A DNA stretch of 27,714 nucleotides from JAHDBG01 sp963922315 (GTDB taxonomy: Bacteria; Pseudomonadota; Gammaproteobacteria; Chromatiales; Chromatiaceae). Positions within the stretch are counted from its first letter, which is position 1; the number at the start of each line of letters is the position of its first letter. The DNA lies in assembly GCA_963922315.1 (NCBI GenBank), contig CAWUID010000028.1:1-27714 (forward strand), in the 5' to 3' direction. Shown here in pieces: positions 8,056-16,890 of this stretch. Under the pieces are notes generated by a model that saw only the letters and a list, made by a program, of their open reading frames with translations, searched no databases and was not told where the DNA came from. The translations under genes and the position numbers were made by a program.

Positions 8056-9111
8056 GTGTTTCATAACATACCTCTCCGGGGACTCACCCTCGTGGAGCTA
8101 ATGATCACAATGGCCTTATCGCTGCTACTGCTCAGCGGGCTGATACCCCTGTTTCTGTCCAGCAAAAACACCTACCAACTGCACCAGGCACTCGCACAGA
8201 TTCAGGAAACCGCCCGCTATGCAGCCAGCATCCTGAGTCACGATATTCGCATGGCCGGTTTTCGGGGATGTGCCAGCCGCCATATCGACTATACGAACCA
8301 TCTGGCTAATCCACCGGCGACCTTCAACCCGACACGAGGCATCGCTGGCTGGGAAGCAGAAAATACCGCAACCGGCAACTACACTCTGGTCACTCACCGA
8401 CCAGTGACAGATGCCAGCCTGACCGGCTGGACCACCAGTCAGACCGACACGCCTATGCTGGATACAGGCACCTTTGCCGTGGCGCAATCCGATATCCTGC
8501 GTATCTGGCAAGTGCATGGAGAAAATGTATCCGGCACACGACGGGGTACTCAGTTACAAACTACGCAAACACCGCCCTATGCTGCACGTGATGTGATCCT
8601 GCTCAGCAATTGCCAGACGGCGGCACTGATACTGGCCTGTCGTATTTCCGGCAAAGTGACTGAGCTGAGCTGCACTGACAATGCCACACTACCCGCATCC
8701 GATTCTGACACGTGGCAAGTCTGGCAGGCCGCAGGCTGGCTATATTATGTTGGTAAGCGCAGCCAACAGGTGACGCACCCACCAACCCTGTATCGCCGTA
8801 TGATCAGTAAAAATGCCACAGCCGAAACGGCACAGGAACTGGTCGAAGGCGTAGAAAGCCTGCAGGTTCTATACGGTGAAGACACAGATGGTGATTATCT
8901 CGTCAATCAGACAGTCACTGCGGATCAGGTCACAGACTGGCAACAAGTGATCAGCGTACAGATTGATCTGCTGGTACGCAGCCTCAACCCGATACTGGCA
9001 GCAGACGAACCACAGGACATCACTTTCAATGGTGCCAGTTTCACAGCACAGGATGGCTATCTGCGCTATCCGTTCCGCATTACTATCGCTTTACGCAACC
9101 GCATCCCCTGA
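8056..9111 (+). CDS. pilW: Type IV pilus assembly protein PilW-like minor pseudopilin
   Basis: 351 residues from a GTG start with no strong ribosome binding site. The N-terminus is a class III signal: a short leader ending in RG, cleavage before LTLVELM with Glu at +5, then a hydrophobic helix to about residue 35. The rest is a large periplasmic domain with conserved features of PilW family proteins (ETARYAASILSHDIRMAGFRGC near residues 55-75, and a C-terminal VSVQIDLLVRS strand). PilW is a minor pilin that primes or regulates pilus assembly. No other minor-pilin genes adjoin it, so this copy is isolated and runs with sbcB two bases downstream. Confidence 0.85.
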   Translation: MFHNIPLRGLTLVELMITMALSLLLLSGLIPLFLSSKNTYQLHQALAQIQETARYAASILSHDIRMAGFRGCASRHIDYTNHLANPPATFNPTRGIAGWEAENTATGNYTLVTHRPVTDASLTGWTTSQTDTPMLDTGTFAVAQSDILRIWQVHGENVSGTRRGTQLQTTQTPPYAARDVILLSNCQTAALILACRISGKVTELSCTDNATLPASDSDTWQVWQAAGWLYYVGKRSQQVTHPPTLYRRMISKNATAETAQELVEGVESLQVLYGEDTDGDYLVNQTVTADQVTDWQQVISVQIDLLVRSLNPILAADEPQDITFNGASFTAQDGYLRYPFRITIALRNRIP

Positions 9112-9113
9112 AC

Positions 9114-10553
9114 ATGACTTTTTATTGGCACGACTACGAAACCTGGGGCGCCAGTCCGGCGACTGACCGGGCCGCCCAGTTCGCCGGCATCCGCACCGAT
9201 GCTGAGCTGAACCCGATCGGCGAGCCGCTGGTACTGTATGCTCAACCAGCACAGGATGTGTTGCCACAGCCACAAGCCTGCCTGACCACCGGCATCACCC
9301 CACAACAAGCCTTAGCTGAGGGCTTACCGGAAGCCGATTTTTTTGCTGCAATCCACGCCGAGCTGAGTCAGCCCGGCACCTGCGCTCTGGGCTACAACAG
9401 CCTGCGTTTTGACGACGAAGTGACCCGCTACGGGCTATACCGGAACTTTTTTGATCCGTATGAACGCGAATGGAAACGTGGCAACTCGCGCTGGGATCTG
9501 ATTGATGTGGTACGCCTGACCCGGGCACTGCGTCCCGAGGGGTTCAACTGGCCAACCCACCCGGAAGCAGGCACTACCAGCTTCCGCCTGACCGACCTGA
9601 CCGCTGCCAACGGCATCGGCCACGCGGATGCACACGACGCCCTGGCAGATGTGCAGGCGACCATCGCCTTGGCCCGCTTGTTGCGTCAGCAACAACCACG
9701 CCTGTTTGAATATTGCCGCACCCATCGGGATAAAAAAACACTTGGTGCACTGCTGGATCCACAAGCCGCTACACCTGTCCTGCATGTCTCAGCCCGCTAT
9801 CCGGCCGCGACCGGCTGCATCGCACTGGTATTGCCATTAGCCTGGCATCCGACCCAGAAAAACGGCGTGATTGTGTATGACCTGCGCCAGGCGCCGGACG
9901 ATGTGTTACAACTGAGCGCCGAAGAGATACACACAAGGCTGTACACCGCCACCGACGACCTGCCGGCAGGACAGCACCGCCCGGCCCTGAAGGTAGTGCA
10001 TCTGAATCGTGCACCCGTGGTGGTACCAGCAAATACCCTGACCGATGCAGCATGTACCGACTGGCAGATGCCAGCAGCACCTGCGGCAGAACATGCTGCG
10101 GCACTACAGGCCGCACAACCGGCACTGGCAGCAAAACTGGCCGAGGTATTCAGCATCCCTTACCCGGCACGTGATACGGATCCGGACTTTGATCTGTACG
10201 GCGGCGGCTTTTTAGCCCCGGCTGACCGGGCCTTATGCCAGGACGTCCGGCAGGCCACACCAGAAGCCCTGGCCAGCTTACAGCCAGACTTTATTGATCC
10301 ACGCCTGACCACCCTGTTATTCCGCTATCGTGCCCGCAACTGGCCGGACACCCTGAATGCCTGTGAACAGGCCGAATGGGACACCTTCCGGCACCACCGC
10401 CTGACAGACCCGGCTGCCGGTGCCAGCATCACATTAGCCGATTATCAGGCCGAATTGTCACAATTGATTGTCTCTGCCACAGACCAAGAACGTGATCTGC
10501 TGGAGGCCCTGCTGGCCTGGCCAGCTGAACTGGGATTAACGACCACCTCCTGA
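9114..10553 (+). CDS. sbcB: Exodeoxyribonuclease I
   Basis: 479 residues, full length for ExoI. This 3'-to-5' single-strand DNA exonuclease of the DEDDh superfamily acts in mismatch repair and suppresses recB/recC defects. Catalytic residues are visible: D7 and E9 in WHDYETWG, D101 in LRFDDE, and H174 with D179 in AHDALADV. The C-terminal SH3-like and helical extensions follow (FDLYGGGF region, then LFRYRARNWP). It starts two bases after the pilW stop, so the two are probably co-transcribed, and asmA follows after eleven bases. Confidence 0.97.
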   Translation: MTFYWHDYETWGASPATDRAAQFAGIRTDAELNPIGEPLVLYAQPAQDVLPQPQACLTTGITPQQALAEGLPEADFFAAIHAELSQPGTCALGYNSLRFDDEVTRYGLYRNFFDPYEREWKRGNSRWDLIDVVRLTRALRPEGFNWPTHPEAGTTSFRLTDLTAANGIGHADAHDALADVQATIALARLLRQQQPRLFEYCRTHRDKKTLGALLDPQAATPVLHVSARYPAATGCIALVLPLAWHPTQKNGVIVYDLRQAPDDVLQLSAEEIHTRLYTATDDLPAGQHRPALKVVHLNRAPVVVPANTLTDAACTDWQMPAAPAAEHAAALQAAQPALAAKLAEVFSIPYPARDTDPDFDLYGGGFLAPADRALCQDVRQATPEALASLQPDFIDPRLTTLLFRYRARNWPDTLNACEQAEWDTFRHHRLTDPAAGASITLADYQAELSQLIVSATDQERDLLEALLAWPAELGLTTTS

Positions 10554-10564
10554 CCAACACTGTT

Positions 10565-12445
10565 ATGCGTATCTTATTCAAAACTCTCTTCAGCCTGATC
10601 GCCATCCTGATCACCCTCATGCTGATCGCGGTACTCACTGTCAGTTGGTGGTTCGACCCGAACGATTACAAACAAGACCTCATCAACCAGGTAAAACAAC
10701 ACACCGGGCGCGACCTGGTGATTGAACAGCCGATTGAACTGACCTTTTACCCCTGGCTCGGCGCACAAGTCGGTGAGGTACATCTCAGCAACGCACCAGG
10801 CTTCGCCCAGAAACCCTTTGCCCGTATTCAGCGACTGGGTATCCGGTTAAAACTCCTGCCCCTGCTCAGCCGCCAGATTGAAATTGACACCCTGTTGTTG
10901 CACGGCCTGCAACTCCACCTGGCTCGCGATGCACAAGGCAAAACCAACTGGGAAGACCTGACCCAAAATACGGATACTCAACCCGACCATGCTACGCCAC
11001 CCTCTCATACACAGGACCCACTCAACCTGAGCGTACAACAGGTCGATGTCCGCGACGCCAGTATCCACTGGAACGACCAACTGTCGGGTCAGACCTACCA
11101 ACTGAACCCCTTCAATCTGAACATTGAAGAGTTCAGCCCGGGTACACCAGCACCCCTGCAGATGAACCTGAAGCTGCACAGCACACAGCCTGAAACCACC
11201 CTGCAACTACAGCTCAGCACCCGGCTCACCCTCAGCGACACACTGCAACAAATCACCTTCAGCGACCTGATCGCCAATATCAATGCACAAGGCGCAATGC
11301 TGCCAGCTGATGGCATCTTTCTGGCCCTGAACACAGAACTGGCACTGGACCTGCAACAACAAAATCTGCACCTGACCGGGCTGACACTGAATAGCCCGAC
11401 ATCGAACGGACAGGGTGAACTGACGCTACAAAACTGGTCCACACACCCGCGACTACAAGCACAGCTCACACTGGATCAGTTCAACCTGGATGATTACCTG
11501 CCACCCGCAACTTCGGAAACGACAACAGACCAGGTATCGACAGCAGAGACCAATCCACTACAAATACTGAATGAGATTGATCTTCAGGCAGACCTGCAGA
11601 TCGGACAATTCCAGGCCAGCCAGGTCAGACTGAACGATATTCGACTTACCCTGCAAAACCAGCAGGGCCAGTTAACACTGCAACCGCTGCAAGCTAAACT
11701 TTATCAAGGCACCATCGCGGGTAGTGCACAGATTGACGCCCGTCGGACGCCGGTACATATTCAGACACAAAGCACCTTGCGCGATATTCATATTGGGCCC
11801 TTGCTACGCGACCTTTTCGGGAAAGACCGGATACTCGGGCAGGGCGACCTCATATTGGACATCAACTTTAATGGTCTGACCGAAGCAGCGATCCGGCGCA
11901 GCCTGCATGGCAACGCCGGCTTTCACTTGACCGATGGCGCTTATCAGGGTGTGAACCTGGCCGAAATCATTCAGCAAGCCGGACAATTATTCCGGCTGGA
12001 TATGGCCGAAACCAACACTGCCAGCACGCAAAGAACCGACTTTGCGATGCTGAAGGGCAGCATCACGATACAACAGGGCCAGATAGATAACCGTGACTTG
12101 CAGATACAATCCCCTCTGCTGCGGATTAACGGACACGGCAGCGTGGATCTGGTGCAGGATCAGGTCGATTACCTGATCACCACCAAACTGGTGAAATCAC
12201 TGACCGGCCAGGGCGGCAAAGCGGCAGACCAACTGAGTGGCATCCCGATCCCGGTGCGCATTACCGGCTCGCTGGATGACCTCAGCTACAAACCGGACTT
12301 CAGTGATCTGCTCAAGTCGCAGGCACAAGAAAAGAAACAAAAAGTCTTGAAAAAAGTCGAGGACAAAGTCAGACAGAAAGCCACCGAATTGCTGGGCGAC
12401 CCGTCAGGAATTGGCAATGCATTACGAGGCTTACTGGGTCGTTAA
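10565..12445 (+). CDS. asmA: AsmA-family envelope protein
   Basis: 626 residues. One N-terminal membrane helix (about residues 6-28) is followed by a long periplasmic domain with AsmA/DUF748 features: WFDPNDYKQDLINQVKQHTG near the start, FYPWLGAQVG, and a C-terminal repeat region with LRINGHGSVDLVQDQVDYLI and GIPIPVRITGSLDD. AsmA-like proteins are thought to bridge the periplasm and carry phospholipids to the outer membrane, so they affect LPS levels and membrane fluidity. It may be a paralogue within the AsmA group rather than the E. coli asmA orthologue. Confidence 0.88.
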   Translation: MRILFKTLFSLIAILITLMLIAVLTVSWWFDPNDYKQDLINQVKQHTGRDLVIEQPIELTFYPWLGAQVGEVHLSNAPGFAQKPFARIQRLGIRLKLLPLLSRQIEIDTLLLHGLQLHLARDAQGKTNWEDLTQNTDTQPDHATPPSHTQDPLNLSVQQVDVRDASIHWNDQLSGQTYQLNPFNLNIEEFSPGTPAPLQMNLKLHSTQPETTLQLQLSTRLTLSDTLQQITFSDLIANINAQGAMLPADGIFLALNTELALDLQQQNLHLTGLTLNSPTSNGQGELTLQNWSTHPRLQAQLTLDQFNLDDYLPPATSETTTDQVSTAETNPLQILNEIDLQADLQIGQFQASQVRLNDIRLTLQNQQGQLTLQPLQAKLYQGTIAGSAQIDARRTPVHIQTQSTLRDIHIGPLLRDLFGKDRILGQGDLILDINFNGLTEAAIRRSLHGNAGFHLTDGAYQGVNLAEIIQQAGQLFRLDMAETNTASTQRTDFAMLKGSITIQQGQIDNRDLQIQSPLLRINGHGSVDLVQDQVDYLITTKLVKSLTGQGGKAADQLSGIPIPVRITGSLDDLSYKPDFSDLLKSQAQEKKQKVLKKVEDKVRQKATELLGDPSGIGNALRGLLGR

Positions 12446-12450
12446 CTGCA

Positions 12451-13143
12451 ATGCCAGCTTATGCACAACTGACCTGGCAGGAACATACAGTACAGATTGT
12501 ACGCAGCGCTCGCCGCCGCAAGACCATCCAACTTCAGATCCGGCAGCCACACATCCTGTGCCGGGCGCCACAACACAGCACTGATGCCGATATTCTGCGT
12601 ATTCTGGAGCAGAAATCAGCCTGGCTGCTGCGCCAATTGCAACGCCCACCAGCAACCCCGAAACGTTATGCTGATGGTGAAATGTTTCATTATCTCGGGG
12701 ACCCCTATCGCCTGCGCTGCCTCTGCGGAACCAACCCGCATGTACAGCGTACAACAGATCAATTGATCGTTACCGTGCCAGAGACCACACCAGCACAAAT
12801 ACGAGCCGCCTTAACTGACTGGTATCTGCGCCAGGCATGGGAAAAACTCCCGGTTTGGGTAGCGCATTATCAGGGTCAGATATCAGTTTCCCCTAAAGAA
12901 ATACTGATCAAATCTTACAAAACCCGCTGGGGCACCTGCTATGCCGACGGCCGCCTCAGTTTCGACTGGCGGATTATTTTAGCGCCGCCGGAAATCGTCG
13001 ACTATGTTGTGATCCATGAATTGTGCCACCTGATACACCTGAACCATAGTGCACAATTCTGGCAACTGGTGCAACAGTATCACCCGGACTACCAGGCAGC
13101 CCGGGATTGGTTAAAACAGCACGGCAACAAATTACAGATATAA
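12451..13143 (+). CDS. YgjP-like (DUF45/M48-type) zinc metallopeptidase
   Basis: 230 residues. The C-terminal half has the SprT/YgjP-type zinc site IHELCHLIHLNHS (H189, E190, H193, with H199 nearby) preceded by the family signature KTRWGTCYADGRLSF. The N-terminal half has the SARRRKTIQLQI strand typical of DUF45 proteins. Substrates of this family are not established; one member is associated with DNA restriction systems, but this copy sits in a housekeeping run, five bases after asmA. It converges with rpoZ, whose stop is only four bases away. Confidence 0.88.
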   Translation: MPAYAQLTWQEHTVQIVRSARRRKTIQLQIRQPHILCRAPQHSTDADILRILEQKSAWLLRQLQRPPATPKRYADGEMFHYLGDPYRLRCLCGTNPHVQRTTDQLIVTVPETTPAQIRAALTDWYLRQAWEKLPVWVAHYQGQISVSPKEILIKSYKTRWGTCYADGRLSFDWRIILAPPEIVDYVVIHELCHLIHLNHSAQFWQLVQQYHPDYQAARDWLKQHGNKLQI

Positions 13144-13147
13144 AAGT

Positions 13148-13438
13148 TCAGGCGACTGGCTGCTCAACCGGAGGCATCGCCGGAATCTCACTGAGCAGAG
13201 CCTGAGCCAATTCCTCATCACTGATTTCGTATTGTTCCGGCTCTTTGGTTAGAATATCTTTCCCAACCAGGCCAGCCGCGATTTCACGTAGTGCCACCAC
13301 CGTCGGCTTATCCTGCGTATTCTCAATCAGCGGTTCAACACCATCGCTGAGCTGATGTGCCCGTCTGGCCGCCGCCAGAACCATATCAAAACGATTATCC
13401 ATGTGCGCTAAACAGTCTTCAACAGTAATCCGGGCCAT
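13148..13438 (-). CDS. rpoZ: RNA polymerase omega subunit
   Basis: 96 residues, close to the usual gammaproteobacterial length. The start MARITVEDCL, DNRFDMVLAAARRA and KPTVVALREIAAG are the standard omega signature. The subunit binds the beta-prime chain, aids RNA polymerase assembly and forms part of the ppGpp site. The C-terminal tail is acidic then Pro-rich. The usual neighbours gmk and spoT are absent. Confidence 0.97.
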   Translation of the reverse strand: MARITVEDCLAHMDNRFDMVLAAARRAHQLSDGVEPLIENTQDKPTVVALREIAAGLVGKDILTKEPEQYEISDEELAQALLSEIPAMPPVEQPVA

Positions 13439-13501
13439 CAGAACCTATTCTCCAGAAAATTAATGTAAATCGTGGGTGAGGGATGTAACTGATCCATCCA
13501 C

Positions 13502-13948
13502 CTACCAGGGCCACCAGCTACCTTCGTGGGTGGCATAACGTTGCGCAGCCTGCTCCAGACGATTGTTTTTATTTGCACCGCCCAAAATCAGATAAACCGG
13601 CAAAAATAAGATACCCAGCACCTGATACTGATACGTATGCGCTGCTTCATGAAGCCCGACATTCACATTCGGGTTGCCATAAGCACCCATCTTATCCGGA
13701 TAGCTTTGCTCGCTATAATGCACCGTATTGCCCAGCGTGAACGCAGCACCATTCTGGGTGATCGGATTATTCTGAAATTGAATCGCGTTATTGCCGACAC
13801 TAATAGTCGGATTGGTACCTTGTAGCCAACCGAGAATATGGCCCAGTATCCCATACAGGATACCGACCAGCGTGTTCGGCAGAGTCCAGATTTTACCGAT
13901 AATATCGACAATCGGATTCGGAAAGCCAGGTAATGGTTTTGTTGACAT
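13502..13948 (-). CDS. Small membrane-associated protein with HExxH motif
   Basis: 148 residues; CGGAGG (13955-13960) six to seven bases before the ATG gives a convincing start. No name is recognised. A hydrophobic segment covers about residues 25-43 and another about 108-123. The first part of the second follows a zinc-binding type motif, LHEAAHTYQYQ (H100, E101, H104). E122 in NNRLEQAAQ could be a third ligand. The NNAIQFQNNPITQNGAAF stretch predicts beta strands. The layout suggests a membrane-embedded or membrane-docked metalloprotein, possibly a protease. It is transcribed away from the acyltransferase gene and is preceded by its own intergenic region. Function is unassigned. Confidence 0.7.
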   Translation of the reverse strand: MSTKPLPGFPNPIVDIIGKIWTLPNTLVGILYGILGHILGWLQGTNPTISVGNNAIQFQNNPITQNGAAFTLGNTVHYSEQSYPDKMGAYGNPNVNVGLHEAAHTYQYQVLGILFLPVYLILGGANKNNRLEQAAQRYATHEGSWWPW

Positions 13949-14100
13949 AATATACCTCCGATCTGGTTACGTTTCCGGGCCTCACTCAGGCGCTGCCTGA
14001 ATCAGCCCACCTTAGCGATACTGCAAAGTAAAATCATATTCCTGCATATGCACAACGCAGCGTTGCTTCAACTGCTTTATCCGGATGACGTTTACGTGAC

Positions 14101-14991
14101 ATGATACCTTTATCCAGAGATCGTACGATATCTACGCGTTGTATTTCAGCCCTGCTACGTTGCCTGTCTGTACTACCCTGGAAGGTGCTGTATTGGCTCG
14201 GCAGCCTCACAGGCAACTTATTTTACGCCGCAAAAGGCCGCTTGTGTCGGCTTGTACAAGCGAATCTGGCCATTGCCTACCCTCACCTTCCGGCAACTGG
14301 ACATACCGCCTTATCACGTCAGGTCTTGCGCCATACCGTGATCACTTATCTTGAAATGCCCCGCATCTGGCATTCGCCAGATCTGTTACCAGAGCGCATT
14401 GATCATCAGGGGCTGCCACAGGTGATGCGCGATCTGGTTGCTGAGGGTCGCGGTTTGATTCTGGCAATACCACATCTGGGCAACTGGGAGATGGTCTCCA
14501 GCGCAACTGATACTGCTCTGCCGATTACGGGCTTATATCGTCCGCCGCGTCAGACGTATCTGGAGCCATTGCTGGTCGTCGGTCGCAATAAGGCGCACGT
14601 CCGGACGGTGCCAATCACACAGACCGGTATTAAGGCATTACATACGACCTTACAGGCCGGTGATGTCGTCGCCATCCTGCCGGATCAGGTACCTAAACGC
14701 GCCGGAGCAGCTGCCATATCTGCCCCGTTTTTCGGGCGTGAATCCGCGACCATGGTGTTGTTAAACCGATTAGCTCGCCGCCACCAGACACCTGTTTTGT
14801 TTGTCTGGGCAAAACGTTTACCACAGGGCACGTACCAGATTCGTTTTTTTGTCGCTGATGACGCCATACGATCTGCTGATGCCCGAACTGCAGCAACTGC
14901 TCTGAATCAGGCAGTCGAACGTTGTATTGCTGACTGTCCGGCCCAGTACCAGTGGGCTTATCGCCGTTTTAAAACAGTCCGGACAAAGTAG
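14101..14991 (+). CDS. LpxL/HtrB-family lipid A acyltransferase
   Basis: 296 residues. These inner-membrane enzymes transfer a secondary acyl chain from acyl-ACP onto Kdo2-lipid IVA. The HX4E catalytic motif is at PHLGNWE (H125, E130), followed by the family's GLYRPPRQ and ILPDQVPKRAGA blocks; the end QYQWAYRRFKTV is also diagnostic. The N-terminal helix (about 21-43) anchors it. No strong ribosome binding site precedes the ATG. Whether it is the LpxL, LpxM or LpxP orthologue cannot be told, and it is unlinked to the other LPS genes in the window. Confidence 0.9.
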   Translation: MIPLSRDRTISTRCISALLRCLSVLPWKVLYWLGSLTGNLFYAAKGRLCRLVQANLAIAYPHLPATGHTALSRQVLRHTVITYLEMPRIWHSPDLLPERIDHQGLPQVMRDLVAEGRGLILAIPHLGNWEMVSSATDTALPITGLYRPPRQTYLEPLLVVGRNKAHVRTVPITQTGIKALHTTLQAGDVVAILPDQVPKRAGAAAISAPFFGRESATMVLLNRLARRHQTPVLFVWAKRLPQGTYQIRFFVADDAIRSADARTAATALNQAVERCIADCPAQYQWAYRRFKTVRTK

Positions 14992-15044
14992 TCTGCCTCC
15001 GATGACTCAATGTGGGTTAATCAAGCAATATCACAAGCCGCATA

Positions 15045-15308
15045 TTATCGCATTATTTTATAAATCTGCTTCCGATTACCAGCCGCAACCACCAGAACAA
15101 CTAATTTTTCATCATAAATCTCATAGATAACCCGGTAGTTTCCAATCCGGATTCTCCATGCTTTTCGGCCAGTTAATTTCTTTGCACCGACAGGCCTCGG
15201 CGTTTCAGAAAGTTTTACAATTGAATCAATAATTTTGTTTTTTTCTGGTTCCGGAATTTTCTTTAATGATTTCTGAGCGCTTTTTTCAATCAGTACTCTG
15301 TAACTCAT
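15045..15308 (-). CDS. RelE/ParE-family toxin
   Basis: 87 residues from the ATG at 15308, which overlaps the antitoxin stop as TGATG. The fold pattern is RelE/ParE: EKSAQKSLKKIP at the start, then RPVGAKKLTGRKAWRIRIGNYRVIYEI and a C-terminal VVAAGNRKQIYK. RelE toxins cleave mRNA on the ribosome while ParE toxins act on gyrase; this sequence, with the G-x-YR-x-IY core, is closer to RelE but the target is not proven. It is cotranslated with the small gene upstream. Confidence 0.85.
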   Translation of the reverse strand: MSYRVLIEKSAQKSLKKIPEPEKNKIIDSIVKLSETPRPVGAKKLTGRKAWRIRIGNYRVIYEIYDEKLVVLVVAAGNRKQIYKIMR

Positions 15309-15496
15309 CAAATTGATTTTACAGATTGCGCAAAGGGTATTGGCTCAGATCTTTCTGATTTAACTTTATCATAGGCACGAATATCTTCTAACTCTTCCAT
15401 GGCATCCAGAATATGATGCCATTCTTGATATGGCAGAATAACAGATTTCCTCTTCTGGTTTTCATCTACGACAAACTCCGGGTGAAACTGTAACAT
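15308..15496 (-). CDS. RelB/Phd-like antitoxin
   Basis: 62 residues. The N-terminal FVVDENQKRKSVILPYQEW segment followed by an acidic helix (LDAMEELEDIRAYDK) resembles Phd/YefM- and RelB-like antitoxins that bind operator DNA and wrap the toxin. Its stop overlaps the toxin start. It lies downstream of rlmD on the same strand, beyond a candidate terminator, so it probably has its own promoter in the 15497-15525 gap; none could be defined. Confidence 0.75.
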   Translation of the reverse strand: MLQFHPEFVVDENQKRKSVILPYQEWHHILDAMEELEDIRAYDKVKSERSEPIPFAQSVKSI

Positions 15497-15525
15497 AACG
15501 ATGACCTGATATAGTTTATTACACT

Positions 15526-15555
15526 AAAAAATGCCGCAATGGAAATTGTGTCGGC
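15526..15555 (-). terminator. Candidate Rho-independent terminator after rlmD
   Basis: Read on the minus strand, GCCG and CAAT pair with ATTG and CGGC around a TTCC loop, with a three-base bulge (ACA) in the left arm, followed directly by ATTTTTT. It begins ten bases after the rlmD stop and ends 29 bases before the antitoxin start, the right place to separate the two units. Confidence 0.5.
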
Positions 15556-15564
15556 GCTGTCGAT

Positions 15565-16890
15565 TCAGCGGTTGAATAACGCCATGGATTCGACGTGTGC
15601 GGTATGTGGAAACATATCCATCACACCTACACTTTGCAACTGGTAGCCATGTTCATGCACCAGTATGCCCGCATCGCGAGCCAGTGTGCCGGGGTAGCAG
15701 GACACATACAGAATCTGTTGCACACCCAGCACCGGAAGATGAGCTAACACAGGCCTGGCACCACTACGCGGCGGATCCAGCAATGCCTGGGTATAACGCT
15801 GCTGCAACCATTCTGCCGCAGCCATGTCTTCGTACAGGTTCGTGGCGTGAACCGAAACATTCGTCAGGCCATTGCGGGCAGCATTCTCACGCGCTCGCTG
15901 TACCAGTCCGGCGTCACCCTCTACACCGGTCACCTGTCCGGCGTGGCGTGCCAGTGGCAATGTGAAGTTACCAATACCGCAGAACAGATCCAGTACCTGA
16001 TCCGCTGGGCCAGGTTTGAGCAGGGCCAGTGCCTGGCTGACCATCCGGCGGTTGATATGGTGGTTCACCTGAGTAAAATCACCAGGTGTAAAGTGTAGTG
16101 TAATTTGTTGTTCCGGTAGCCGGTTTTGCAGTACCGCCGGTTGTTCCAGCGGTATACAGCTTTCCGGCCCGGCAGGCTGCAGGTAGATGATGAAGTCGTG
16201 CTGCCGCGCGAACTCTCGCAATCGCGCCCGATTTGCCTCATCTATTGGGGTCAGTATACGAAATATCAGCACACATTGGCTATCATCCATCACCACTTCT
16301 ATCTGTGGTATCTGCTCGCGCAGGGTCAGCGTCTCTATCATCCTGGCCAATGCTGGCAGGCGGGTGCCTACGTGCGGATGCAGTACCGGGCATTGTTGGA
16401 TATCTGCGATCAGGGGTGCCTGACGCTCACGAAACCCGACCAGTACCCGCCCCTTTTTATGAACATATTTCACCCCCAGACGTGCCTTATGCCGATAGCC
16501 CCAAGGCGTATCGTTCACAATCGGTGGTAATTGATGTTGCGGCTCAACCTTGCCGATCCGGGATAGATTCTCCAGCAACTGTGCCTGTTTGGTAGTCACC
16601 TGAGCTGCTGGCGCCAGATGTTGTAAGCGACACCCGCCACACACGGCTGCATGCTCACAAGATGGGGTGACACGTGTCTCAGCAGCCGCGATCACTTCAC
16701 TTACCACCCCTTCATCATAATCACGACGCTGGCGGGTATAGCGAAAACGGACGGTTTCTCCCGGCAATGCGTCTGTAATGAAAGTCACTTTGCCCGCGAT
16801 ATGGGCGATACCACGGCCGTCATGCGTGAATTCTGTGATGTCAGCGGTCTGTGTCTTGACTGGCAGCCGACGGCGTCTGGTGCGACTCAT
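15565..16890 (-). CDS. rlmD: 23S rRNA (uracil-1939-C5)-methyltransferase RlmD
   Basis: 441 residues from the ATG at 16890, which overlaps the upstream stop as TGATG; an in-frame ATG at 16923 lies inside the upstream gene and is disfavoured. RlmD (RumA) methylates U1939 of 23S rRNA using SAM. A TRAM domain occupies about residues 8-68. The iron-sulphur cysteines are C78, C84, C87 and C167. The methyltransferase core shows DFTQVN, LDLFCGIGNFTLPLA and LDPPRSG, with nucleophile C398 in VSCYPGTLARD and base E434 in HVESMALF. It is translationally coupled to the unrecognised gene before it. Confidence 0.97.
   Translation of the reverse strand: MSRTRRRRLPVKTQTADITEFTHDGRGIAHIAGKVTFITDALPGETVRFRYTRQRRDYDEGVVSEVIAAAETRVTPSCEHAAVCGGCRLQHLAPAAQVTTKQAQLLENLSRIGKVEPQHQLPPIVNDTPWGYRHKARLGVKYVHKKGRVLVGFRERQAPLIADIQQCPVLHPHVGTRLPALARMIETLTLREQIPQIEVVMDDSQCVLIFRILTPIDEANRARLREFARQHDFIIYLQPAGPESCIPLEQPAVLQNRLPEQQITLHFTPGDFTQVNHHINRRMVSQALALLKPGPADQVLDLFCGIGNFTLPLARHAGQVTGVEGDAGLVQRARENAARNGLTNVSVHATNLYEDMAAAEWLQQRYTQALLDPPRSGARPVLAHLPVLGVQQILYVSCYPGTLARDAGILVHEHGYQLQSVGVMDMFPHTAHVESMALFNR

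Noticed and set aside
13986..14000. Hairpin TCAGGC-GCT-GCCTGA between the HExxH gene and the acyltransferase gene
   Set aside because: Six-base arms with no T tract on either strand; it lies upstream of both divergent genes, so it is not a terminator, and a regulatory role has no other support.
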